Below, piece by piece: positions 17,064-24,930 of a DNA stretch of 24,930 nucleotides. Position 1 is the first letter of the stretch; each line of letters begins with the position of its first letter. This DNA comes from Irpex lacteus (Eukaryota > Basidiomycota > Agaricomycetes > Polyporales > Irpicaceae), in NCBI GenBank assembly GCA_001986395.2, contig MQVO02000131.1, positions 1-24,930 on the forward strand, read 5' to 3'. A program made the position numbers and the translations under genes. The notes beneath the pieces are model-generated. The model was not told the DNA's origin and made no database searches. It saw nothing but the letters and a program-made list of their open reading frames with translations.

Positions 17064-17382
17064 ATGGTAGTAGGATTTACTATTGCTGAAGGATCCTTCC
17101 ATATTAAGTCCAACGGTGATTTCTGTTTTAGTCTGAAGCAACGTCCACATCTAGTACTGTTTGAAGCACTGCGGCTACTATTTAACACTCGTGTAAAGAT
17201 TCACACATCAGATGGTTATAATACTTTGGTTATGACTTCACTACGGGATCTGACAACAGTGGTTACTTTCTTCTATTCTCCGGGCTTCACCCTCTGACAG
17301 GACTGAAGCTTCACAGCTACATGCGGTGGATCGAACAAATGAAGGTAATTATTAATAAAAAGAATAGGGGAGGTACTTAAAA
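17064..17382 (+). pseudogene. LAGLIDADG homing endonuclease, C-terminal part, class B
   Basis: It encodes VVGFTIAEGSFHIKSNGDFC, FSLKQRPHLVLFEALRLLFN and, after a one-base frameshift near 17279, GLHPLTGLKLHSYMRWIEQM. GFTIAEGSF is the second LAGLIDADG motif of a two-motif enzyme with its acidic residue, and FS-KQ-H-LLFEA is the usual sheet that follows. Such enzymes are encoded in group I introns and cut intronless alleles. The first motif is missing, and the left edge abuts a half hairpin element (17045-17062). Arg is often CGT/CGG and Leu CTA/CTG. Confidence 0.82.
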
Positions 17383-17690
17383 TAAAATATCAAAAAGAAG
17401 AATATCTAGCACTACAAATATAGCAATTATAAATGCAGGTACATTATGATATACATTATTCCAACTAGCTAGTACATAGATAGGCGTTATAAAGGTAGTA
17501 AGTATAACTATGTATAGATTAATGGCTCCATATGTAGATGACAATAAGGTAACATAATCCTCTACTGCTTTATATTAACTTAAAGAAATATAGAAGGAAT
17601 ACCATATCTGTAGTGATAGAATTAATACTACTGTAGAGATAGTTAGGGTAATATAATTAGCATAGACCTTCACAACTATAAAGCTTTCCC
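17377..17690 (-). pseudogene. nad4: NADH dehydrogenase subunit 4, class B fragment, degenerate
   Basis: The minus strand reads VVLILSLQIWYSFY, an in-frame TAA, then STYGAINLYIVILTTFITPI, YVLASWNNVYHNVPAFIIAI and FVVLDILLFDILF. This resembles the region around GVDGIS-FF-LLTTFI-PI-ILASWN in ND4. A stretch of perhaps ten residues is deleted between AFIIAI and FVVLD. Together with 12541 and 16240 this makes three nad4 remnants in the window. Confidence 0.62.
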
Positions 17691-17724
17691 CCCTTCAATC
17701 AATACTTTTTTAATTTAGGGGGGA

Positions 17725-17949
17725 GTGGTTACTATGGATACCAAATCTGGAAGAAATTTGTGTACATACAGAATCAATAAACAATCTGCCTCTCGGCTCC
17801 TGGTACTCTTTGAAGTCCCACACTTCGTCGGGGAGCTGTTAAATTTAAGCCGAATTTTAATAGATAACCCAAATAAAAATAAATTAATAAAACAAAAAAC
17901 TTTTTTTAATAATAAAAGAATCGATGACAATATAGTTAACATCAAATAG
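17725..17949 (+). other. Unassigned open frame just before rnl
   Basis: 74 codons, beginning in or beside a dispersed repeat (17696-17727). The first half has balanced codon use (YRINKQSASRLLVLFEVPHF), the second is Lys/Asn-rich. No family recognised; it may be partly fortuitous. Confidence 0.25.
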
Positions 17950-18682
17950 TATTTTAAAGGAGTTATTTAAGGATAACTAGCAAATTTATAAAAAAGGAGG
18001 TATAAAACCAAAAGCCACTGTCCAATATCCTCTATCCTCTATCATCTTTAGGGGGGAGAGGGGCTGGACGGAATAAATAAAGTGGCGATCCTAAGGGAAA
18101 CCTTTATATTTAAACTTCCTGAAGTAAACCATTTCAGTAAGGAAAGGAAAGGAAATCAACCGAGACTCCGAGAGTAATGGTGAGTGAAATCGGATTAGCC
18201 TAAAAGATAATTTTTTACAATTAAAGTAATAATAAAAATATTTTATAGTATTTATCTTATGTACCTTTTTATTTATTTAATAATAAAAAAAAAAGGGAAG
18301 AAATATTAAATAAATAAGTATGAATAAAGTAACCAAAGAAGGTGAAAGTCCTGTGTAATTAAAAAAATTATCGAATATTAAATTAATATTCTAATAAAAA
18401 TATAAAGTACGATGAGAGTTAACTTGTCGGAATATAGGGGAACCATCCTCTAAGGCTAAGTATTATAAATTTAGCGATAGTGAAAAGTACTGTGAAGGAA
18501 AAGTTGAAAAAAGTAATGTTATAGACATTGTGAAATAGTCTTGAATTAGTAACTCTATAAGCAGTCGAAGTTTTTTAAAATGACGGCGTACCTTTTGCAT
18601 AATGGGTCAGCAAGTTAATGGGAGTAGCAAGGTTAAAAGCCCTAGCGAAAGCGACTGGACATAAAATTTAATTAGTAAAACC

Positions 18683-18731
18683 CCCCAAAAAAACTAGTTA
18701 GAATTATTTATAATTACTAGTGTTTTTGGGG
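18683..18731. repeat. Palindromic hairpin element inside rnl
   Basis: CCCC, A7, CTAGTTAGAATTATTTATAATTACTAGTG, T5, GGGG. The rRNA on both sides (AATTTAATTAGTAAAA and TATTAACTAAATTAG) is itself complementary, so the element sits at the tip of an existing rRNA stem where it would be tolerated. Confidence 0.9.
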
Positions 18732-19609
18732 TATTAACTAAATTAGTGTTGGATAAGTTACTTCTATTAGACCCGAAGCTAGGTGATCTTCCCTAGACCA
18801 GATTTTAATCTTAAATGATGAATGGATCGAACGGGTGAATGTTGCATAATTCTCCGATGAGTTTAGGGAAGCGGTGAAATGCCAATCTGACCTAGTGATA
18901 GCTGGTTTTCTACGAAACATATGTAGGTATGACATCTATACAAAATTTATGAAGGTACAGCACTCAATTCCAAATAAATTATAATTTTTAATTATAATCA
19001 ATGTTTAAGTTGCGGGGACGTAAAAATCTTACCAATGGAAGAGAATCTCGGAATTACATAAATTGATGATAGATATTCAGACTACTCATGCTAAGGTGGG
19101 TAGTCAAGACGGAAACAGCCGAGAACACGAATCAAGGTCCCAAATGATTATTAAGTGAAATTAAGGTAGTAGCAAAATTGAACGCAACTGTAAAGTGAGC
19201 CTGGTAGTCGCTATCTTTTAATGACCGTTTGTAACAACGTATCAGTCTTCAGAATGTCGCACCGAAAATTTAACGGGTCTTAAATAATCAACCGATATCG
19301 TGTTGCTTTAGAATAGTCAAATAATTCTATTCTAAATCTAGGTAGTAGAACATTCAGGAAACCTGAAATTAAATAGTGTTTCATTATTTATAGGATACTG
19401 AAGAGATAATGCTGACATGAGTAACGTAAAAAGAAGTTATAATACTTCTCGCCGAATACGAAAGGGTTATAAGGAAAGGTTAAACCTCCTTATGTTAATG
19501 CGGCCTCTAAGGTTCAAAACCAATGTTTTGACTGATGAGTTTAAAACCTAAAGTTCTTTTTGAACCGGGAAAATAAAGTTTTTTTTAAATTAAATAGTAA
19601 TCTTTACTG

Positions 19610-19643
19610 CCCCTGCCTTAAGCCACTGGCTTTGGGCAAGGGG
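19610..19643. repeat. GC-rich cluster in a variable part of rnl
   Basis: CCCCTGCCTTAAGCCACTGG..GGCAAGGGG folds into a compact hairpin with a nested GCCACTGGC. It is flanked by AT-rich DNA, resembling the GC clusters of yeast mitochondrial genomes. Confidence 0.75.
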
Positions 19644-21356
19644 AACAATTATTATTTTATTTTTAATTTTAATCTACCGTACCCTAAACCGACACAGGTT
19701 CGTAGGTAGAGTATACCAAGGCGTAGAGCTAAAAGTTGTTAAGGAACTCGGCAAGTTCTCCTCTAAAGTTAGACGATAAGAGGAACCTATTACCCTTTTT
19801 TTTTAATTCTTAAAAAGGATATAGGTGGCACAAAATCGGAGGCCCCGACTGTTTACTAAAAACACAATTCAGAGCAATGATTAATATCATAGTATTCTGG
19901 ATGAAACTTGCCCAATGCCAAATAAATAAGAGAGGTGATAGGATAACTATTACTAATCAAATCAATGGTTAATAGCGGTCTTAACTATGAGGATCCTAAG
20001 GTAGCAAAATAAATTGGCCATTAAATGTGGTCCGGTATCAATAGTTTAACGATGGTCTCACTGTCTCTACAACTTGCTCAGTGAAATTGAATTACCCGTG
20101 CAGATGCGGGTTACCTCCAGGTGGACGGGAAGACCCTATGCAGCTTTACTGTAGTTAGTCATCATGTTAATCAAACCTTAGTATGAAGTGATTAGGGATG
20201 TCGATAGACGAAAGGTGAGATACCTTAAGACTTTGGTTTCAGATTAAATTTACCTCTTATTTAATAGATAGAGAGATAGTTGACTAATGGGCAGTTTGAC
20301 TGGGGCGGTCGCTTTTGAAAGAGTATCAAAATGCATCCATAGTTTTAATTAAAAAAAATATAAGACGCTTATATACAGACATATAAAATCAATTTGTTAT
20401 TAAAATTGATGATTATTTATTATTATATTAAAAATTTTTAAGGTATAGCTAGATTTTTGAAAGGAGATCAATCAACCAGTGATAAAGGTTGTAATGGCGT
20501 AATGGCTAGAGCATGCTTAACTGATAGACTTAGAAGTCGGACAGATACGTAAGTAGGGCATAGTGACCCCTCGCTATATTATGGAATAGACGGGGATCAA
20601 TCGATAAAAGTTACGCTAGGGATAACAGGCTGATAGCTGGTGAGAGTACACATTGTCCCAGCTGTTTGGCACCTCGATGTCGACTCAACCTATCCTCCGG
20701 GGGCAAAAGCTCGGAAGGGTTCGGCTGTTCGCCGATTAAAAGGTTACGCGAGTTGGGTTTAATACGACGTGAGTCAGTATGGTCCCTATCTTCTGGAGGG
20801 ATAAATAGTAAAAAGGGAGAGACCTTCTAGTACGAAAGGATCAATAGGCTGTGTTTCTATAGTGTACCAATTGTTGAAATAATTGCATAAAAAATTAAAA
20901 ATGCATAGTTGGGTAGCCACAAACATATTAGATAAGTGCTGAAGGAATAAATGCACGAAACTATCCCCTAGATACTATCATTAAAATATCTTTAGTATAT
21001 TTTAATTTTTTAAGAAATAGAACATTTCTTGATAGGATGTAAATGTAAGTACTGTAAAGTATTAAGTTTAACATTACTAATTTATTAAATAGACTATATG
21101 CTCAATTATTGTCAATAAAAAATCTTTCAGCCCAGCCACTTTCTGGTAGAGTGGCTTATTCTTTTGTTTTATAAAAAAAAGGGAGTTAGTAATAAATTTT
21201 ATTTTAATTTAAAGTTAAGATATTAAAAAGGGAACAGATGATTCTTATATAATAGTTTAAACTAAATCATAAATTAAATCTTAATATTCATATTTTCAAT
21301 ATAATTGTAATCCTATTGCTTTATTGTCATTGCTGGATCTATAGTTTAATCATCCA

Positions 21357-21471
21357 CCCAAAAAAACTAATTATTTCTAATTCCATTCCAAAAAACTAGG
21401 CTCTAATTAAAATTTAATTTAATTAAATTTTAATAATCGCGGATGAAAGAATTATAACTAGTTTTTTGGGG
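21357..21471. repeat. Compound palindromic element with nested AT palindrome
   Basis: A left arm (CCC-A-run-CTAATTATTTCTAATTCC) is followed by a second left arm (CC-A-run-CTAGGCTC), an AT palindrome (21403-21437), CGCGGATGAAAGAATTATAA and the right arm CTAG-T-run-GGGG. The order second left arm, AT palindrome, right arm copies that at 1091-1184. Confidence 0.85.
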
Positions 21472-21777
21472 AAGAATACATAAAATTAAATAAAATATTA
21501 TAAATAAAAATAATTAAATAAATATATTTTAATTTAAGTTATATCTAAATAAAAAAAGTATTTAATTATATAAGAGAGTATAAATTTTACTAAAATAATT
21601 TATTAAAAAAAATAAAGATATAAAAACATAAAATAATTATTAATATATACAATCTCTCTTCTTACTAACTATAATTCTCTCTACCCTTTTTTTAATTAAA
21701 TAAAAAAGGAGAAAACTATAATAATTTATTAAAAAATAGAAGAAAACTAGGTAATTTAGATTCTAGTTTTAAAATAA

Positions 21778-21825
21778 CCCCACAAAAACTAGTTAGAATT
21801 AATTATAATTCCTAGTTTTTTGGGG
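21778..21825. repeat. Palindromic hairpin element
   Basis: CCCCAC, A5, CTAGTTAGAATTAATTATAATTCCTAG, T6, GGGG. The centre is identical to the copy at 2257-2300. Confidence 0.9.
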
Positions 21826-22151
21826 GATCTGTGAAGATTATTATTATATATTGGATATTAAGATTAAAAAAGGTTTATTAATATCTATTAACGATAGTAA
21901 AATAGCTATAAATGATAGTAAAATATAAGAGAGTATAACTTAAACCAAGTCTCTCATTTTCATTATATTTTGAAGTAAGGAAAGAGTAATAAGATTTCAG
22001 CAAGTAATAAGATATATCCAAGTTTAAGATCTATGAAAGTTTAATAGGAGACTAGTAAGACTTAAAGGTGTGGGTGGAAAGGGATAGTTCCATCGATAAA
22101 GAGGAAGGCATGTGTAATAAACAAGGAATGAATATTATAAATCCAAACAAT

Positions 22152-22210
22152 CCACCAAAAAACTAGTTATAATTAATTCTACCGCGATAGCGACCCTAGT
22201 TTTTTGGGGT
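22152..22210. repeat. Palindromic hairpin element with a GC-rich tip
   Basis: CCACC, A6, CTAGTTATAATTAATTC, then TACCGCGATAGCGACC, CTAG, T6, GGGG. The CGCGATAGCG insert gives this copy a different apex. Confidence 0.82.
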
Positions 22211-22336
22211 ATGATAATAAAACTGTTCAACAAAAAAGACATTAATTGATCGAAACGCAGTTTAGGGAAGGATGCTCTAACTCATAGAAAGAAAAGAGTA
22301 GGGGTGGAATCTTAATAATAAGATAGTGTCCATACA

Positions 22337-22407
22337 TGCGGTATAGTGTAAAGGTTGGCACAATAGCCTCATGAGCTGTTAGAGCAGGTTCAATTCCTGA
22401 TGCCGCA
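22337..22407 (+). tRNA. trnM: tRNA-Met (anticodon CAU), initiator-like
   Basis: Acceptor TGCGGTA with TGCCGCA, D stem GTGT/GCAC, anticodon arm ATAGC-CTCATGA-GCTGT, T arm CAGG-TTCAATT-CCTG. The overall form is that of fungal mitochondrial initiator tRNA-Met. Confidence 0.92.
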
Positions 22408-22428
22408 ATAGAAATAAAATAAAGACCG

Positions 22429-22498
22429 GGTCTTTTTGTATAAAGGCAGTACAGCTACCCTTCACGTAGCAAGTATCAGTTCGATTCTGATAAAGACT
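22429..22498 (+). tRNA. trnE: tRNA-Glu (anticodon UUC)
   Basis: Acceptor GGTCTTT/AAAGACT, D stem GTAT/GTAC, anticodon arm GCTAC-CCTTCAC-GTAGC, T arm ATCAG-TTCGATT-CTGAT. It is 21 nt downstream of trnM on the same strand. Confidence 0.93.
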
Positions 22499-22777
22499 AT
22501 ATTCTTAATTTTCTTTATGCCTTTTTATTTTTATAATAATAAAAAAAAGGAGAAAAAGAATAAAGGAAAGTTAGATTAACTTTCTTTTCCAGAGCTAACG
22601 TTGCACTGCCCTCTATAAATAAAAAAAGGGGGGCATGTATTATTTTCTTATAAATTTTTATAAGTAATAATATATTTTGGTCTTTTTCTTTTTAATAATT
22701 TAATTTAATTTAATTTAATTTAATTAAAAAAAAGGGAAGAAATAAAATCAAAAAAAGAATATATATTTAATAAATTT

Positions 22778-22898
22778 GCCCACCCCTCCTTGCCGCCCAC
22801 GCCAGCCCAGCCCACCCCAGCCCACTTTTGTGGATTGTGGATTGTGGATTGTGGAATGTGGGCCCTTATAAATCAAGTGGGGCCCACAGGGTGGGGGG
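22778..22898. repeat. GC-rich block with tandem repeats and inverted arms
   Basis: C-rich left half (repeats of AGCCCA), four tandem 7-mers GTGGATT (22830-22857, the last altered), then GTGGGCCC (22858-22865) facing GGGCCCAC (22880-22887) and GGGTGGGG. The C-rich and G-rich halves can pair into one long stem. It is strikingly GC-rich in an AT-rich spacer, like the GC clusters linked to replication starts in yeast mitochondria; a role here is only a guess. Confidence 0.8.
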
Positions 22899-23184
22899 AT
22901 AGCTATATTATTATATATATTTTATTTTATCATAATCTTTCACTGTCTATTTTATACTCAGAATAGTATTTATACTATATAACACCTTAGGTTTAGCAGT
23001 GGTTTATTTAGTTTTACTAAATAATATTTTTCAGCAGTACATCCTCTATCCTCCCCCCTCTATCCTTTTTTTATATAAAAAAAAGGGGAGGAGGGAGGGT
23101 GAAACAAAACTGTACTTTAATACTTTATGTTTAATAAATTATAAAGTATGAGCTGAGAGTATAAATTTATTACTTTAATCCAAT

Positions 23185-23226
23185 CCCAAAAAAACTAATT
23201 ATTTCTAATTCCTAGTTTTTTTGGGG
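23185..23226. repeat. Palindromic hairpin element upstream of cox2
   Basis: CCC, A7, CTAATTATTTCTAATTCCTAG, T7, GGGG. Confidence 0.88.
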
Positions 23227-23417
23227 TTATATTTTTTTATAATTTATTTTTTATTTCTAATACTTACCCTCTTTATTTTTATTACATAAGAAGAAAATAA
23301 ATAATCTTATTTTCTTATCTATAAACAAAGGACAAAAACTAAAAAAATAATTTAATCTTAATATAAATTGGTATTAGTAAATATATTACCTAAGGTATAC
23401 ACAAATTTTAAATAAAA

Positions 23418-24173
23418 ATGATTTTTAATTTTTCTTTTTTAAATACTATATTTAATGATGCTCCACATCCTTGGCAAATAGGTTTCCAAGATAGTGCAGC
23501 TCCAGGATTCACTGGGATTGTTGAATTACACAACACAATCTTTTTTTACCTTGTTGTAATTTCAGTAGGAGTTTTCTGGGTATTAACTTCAATTATTTAT
23601 TACTATAATAGTAGTAAAAGTGCAATTGTACATAAATACTTAAATCACGGTACATTAATTGAATTAATCTGGACAATCACACCAGCTTTTATCTTAATTG
23701 CTATTGCTTTCCCTTCATTCAGATTATTATATTTATTAGATGAAGTTATCTCACCTACAATAACAATTAAAGTTGTAGGACATCAATGGTATTGGTCATA
23801 CGAATACAGTGATTATGTAAATGATAGTGGTGATTCTATAGAATTTGATTCATATATGATTCCAGAATCAGATTTAGAATTAGGTCAATTTAGATTATTA
23901 GATGTAGATAATAGAGTAATAGTACCTGTTGATACTCATATAAGAGTTATTGTTACAGGAGCTGATGTTATTCACTCATGGGCAGTACCTTCATTAGGAG
24001 TAAAAATAGATGCTGTACCAGGAAGACTAAACCAAACTTCTTTCTTAGCTGAAAGAACAGGAGTATTCTACGGACAATGTTCAGAAATCTGTGGAGTATG
24101 GCACGGTTTCATGCCAATAGCAGTGGAAGCAGTTTCAGTACAAGACTATTTAGCTTGGATCGACTCTGTTTAA
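23418..24173 (+). CDS. cox2: Cytochrome c oxidase subunit 2, class A
   Basis: Complex IV subunit 2, which accepts electrons from cytochrome c at its CuA centre on the intermembrane side. The 251-aa frame is intact, a normal length. It starts with [16 protein letters not shown], has two transmembrane helices (about residues 32-55 and 78-98), the aromatic segment [10 protein letters not shown] (near 120-130) and the CuA ligands in GADVIHSW and [14 protein letters not shown] (Cys221, Cys225, His229, Met232, plus the upstream His). There is no intron. Codons are typical AT-rich mitochondrial: Leu mostly TTA, Arg AGA. This is the best reference for class A. The protein resembles filamentous ascomycete Cox2. 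A hairpin element lies about 190 nt upstream and another about 55 nt downstream. Confidence 0.98.
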   Translation: MIFNFSFLNTIFNDAPHPWQIGFQDSAAPGFTGIVELHNTIFFYLVVISVGVFWVLTSIIYYYNSSKSAIVHKYLNHGTLIELIWTITPAFILIAIAFPSFRLLYLLDEVISPTITIKVVGHQWYWSYEYSDYVNDSGDSIEFDSYMIPESDLELGQFRLLDVDNRVIVPVDTHIRVIVTGADVIHSWAVPSLGVKIDAVPGRLNQTSFLAERTGVFYGQCSEICGVWHGFMPIAVEAVSVQDYLAWIDSV

Positions 24174-24229
24174 CTTAATAAATTTATTTTATACCCCCTT
24201 TAAATATAAGTCATCTCCACCTACACATT

Positions 24230-24280
24230 CCCCAAAAAAAACTAGTTAGAATTATTTCTAATTCTAATTAGTTTTTTTGG
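24230..24280. repeat. Palindromic hairpin element downstream of cox2
   Basis: CCCC, A7, CTAGTTAGAATTATTTCTAATTCTAATTAG, T7, GG. Confidence 0.88.
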
Positions 24281-24369
24281 TTTGGTGTTACAGAATAAAC
24301 TAAAATACTGACCAAAAAAAAAGAATACAATTTGTCGCGGTGGGAAGAATACAACTTACTCCGTAATCA

Positions 24370-24930
24370 ACTCCTAATAACACCTAATTTGCATAGAGGG
24401 GCTTAGTACATTAAGGTGGTCTATGCGAGGTATGCAGTTGACTTTATAATAGGAGTAGAGGGAAGCCCCGAACTAGCTGAGAAAATCTTAAGGAGGTCCA
24501 ATCGTTTGTTGAAGACAAGTTATCACTATAATTCAATAAATAAAACTGGAATAGTTGATACTCTCAAAAACCTGTAGCTTTCCTAGGATATCTGATAATG
24601 GCTCCTAACAAAATCGGTACCAGTAAGTACATTGAGCAAATAAAAATCAATTAATGTATTATTTCACGCCGTAAGAAAACACGTTTCAGATTCCATATGG
24701 GTATAAATAAAGTACTGCTCACACTGAAAAACAGAGGTGTAATCAGACTGATAACCTCGCAAAACAAAACACAAAAAAGTTAATGTACCGAGGAAAATTT
24801 TTAGGTAACATGGTCAACTTTTAACATCCAGACATAATTTGTTACTATAACTCAGTGATTATAGGGTTATATAACTATTATGACTTTGTCAATAATAGAA
24901 GCACGTCACAATGATTCATCTGGTAAATAA
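24370..24930 (+). pseudogene. Group II intron reverse transcriptase/maturase remnant; runs off the right edge
   Basis: The plus strand reads RYAVDFIIGVEGSPELAEKI, corresponding to the catalytic YADD block of group II intron reverse transcriptases, here with Val for the first Asp (YAVD). In shifted frames follow VAFLGYLI (the FLG block of the RT thumb side), and DIICYYNSVIIGLYNYYDFV at about 24829-24890, matching the maturase domain X motif (YN-GLxNYY). A TAG lies before the RT block and several frameshifts and stops follow. Such proteins help splice and move their host intron. The lost active-site Asp and broken frame show it is dead. No host exon is visible in the window. Confidence 0.75.

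Larger units (their letters stand above)
17955..21088 (+). rRNA. rnl: Mitochondrial large-subunit rRNA
   Basis: Universal landmarks in order: AAATCAACCGAGACTCCGAG (18154-18173), GACCCGAAGCTAGGTGATCT (18770-18789), AGTAACG (about 19420), GGTAGCAAAATAAATTGGCC (20000-20019), GGGATAACAGGCTGATAGCT (20619-20638), TAATACGACGTGAGTCAGTA (20760-20779) and the sarcin-ricin loop TAGTACGAAAGGATCAATAG (20829-20848). The 3' end is placed from the last domain (GATAGGATGTAAATGTAAGT..TACTAAT). The ends are approximate. It has no intron at the usual site by GGGATAA-CAGG or in the 20000-20020 helix. Inserts include a hairpin element (18683-18731), T/A hairpins (18264-18297, 19793-19817) and a GC cluster (19610-19643). 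Confidence 0.95.
21089..22336. other. Spacer between rnl and trnM, dense in hairpins
   Basis: No gene recognised. It contains T/A hairpins (21162-21183, 21684-21710), hairpin elements (21357-21471, 21778-21825, 22152-22210) and the 49-bp repeat (21541-21589). The stretch 21830-22150 (with GGAAAGGGATAGTTCC) is less repetitive and could be transcribed, but I find no identifiable RNA. Confidence 0.55.
22499..23417. other. Spacer between trnE and cox2, with T/A hairpins and a GC-rich block
   Basis: No gene. It holds four T/A hairpins (22519-22551, 22609-22631, 22685-22737 with a (TTTAA)n stretch, 23064-23093), the GC-rich block at 22778-22898 and a hairpin element at 23185-23226. Confidence 0.6.

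Noticed and set aside
17715..17945. 76-codon minus-strand open frame before rnl
   Set aside because: It is opposite the 17725-17949 frame in a low-complexity area, with no family features; at most one of the two is real.
18738..18935. 65-codon minus-strand open frame
   Set aside because: It lies wholly within conserved rnl sequence.
21830..22330. Possible mitochondrial RNase P RNA or small-subunit rRNA piece
   Set aside because: I looked for the conserved RNase P P4 strands and for the 530-loop and decoding-site sequences of rns and found no convincing match.
22830..22857. CRISPR-like tandem repeats
   Set aside because: The four 7-mers are directly adjacent with no spacers; this is a simple tandem repeat.

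Overview
This window is a piece of a fungal mitochondrial genome. Evidence: an intact cox2, an almost complete large-subunit rRNA, NADH dehydrogenase genes, mitochondrial-type tRNAs, homing-endonuclease and maturase remnants, plasmid-type DNA polymerase debris, strongly AT-rich spacers, and UGA read as Trp (in-frame TGA in the polymerase reading frame at 2410-2920, and a tRNA-Trp with anticodon UCA at 12904-12974). The Cox2 protein looks closest to filamentous ascomycetes; that is recognition from memory, not a search.

The main observation is that the protein genes fall into two classes. Class A (nad2 at 1-968, the dpo pieces, nad4 pieces at 12541-12663 and 16240-16412, cox2) is AT-rich, with TTA for Leu and AGA for Arg. 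Class B (trnD-cox3-trnP-nad1 at 3825-7003, a degenerate nad5 at 7925-8290, cob exon 1, trnW-nad2' at 12904-13394, an rps3-like piece, nad5 at 14331-15248, a LAGLIDADG piece, a nad4 piece at 17377-17690) uses CTA for Leu and CGT for Arg and has higher GC. nad2, nad4 and nad5 each occur more than once. I infer two origins mixed in one molecule, but a chimeric assembly of a mixed sample must be excluded.

Layout, left to right. Minus strand: frameshifted nad2 (1-968), spacer with two hairpin elements, B-family DNA polymerase N-terminal part (1915-3237), spacer, then the class B block trnD, cox3 (three exons), trnP and nad1 (three exons, 5' end missing). Next come debris of a GIY-YIG endonuclease, DNA polymerase and nad5, AT-rich spacer, cob exon 1, two tRNA-like genes, and trnF-trnI inside a 46-bp inverted repeat. 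After a long spacer with a GC cluster lie a nad4 piece, trnW, nad2', rps3-like, nad4L and nad5 pieces, and further debris. The right third is conventional: rnl (about 17955-21088), trnM, trnE and cox2 on the plus strand. A degenerate group II intron maturase runs off the right edge.

The region is full of small mobile-looking elements. At least 13 copies of a palindrome (C-run, A-run, CTAGTTAGAATT arms, T-run, G-run) occur, including one in rnl and one that breaks the polymerase frame. There is an AT palindrome family, sometimes nested inside the first, about ten T-run/A-run hairpins, several GC-rich clusters, and repeats of 20-56 bp. Many gene fragments end at these repeats. The class B cox3 and nad1 are split by inserts of only 142-193 nt. 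Three of the four follow the group I rule exactly (exon ends in U, intron ends in G) and the fourth keeps the final G; removing them restores the reading frames.
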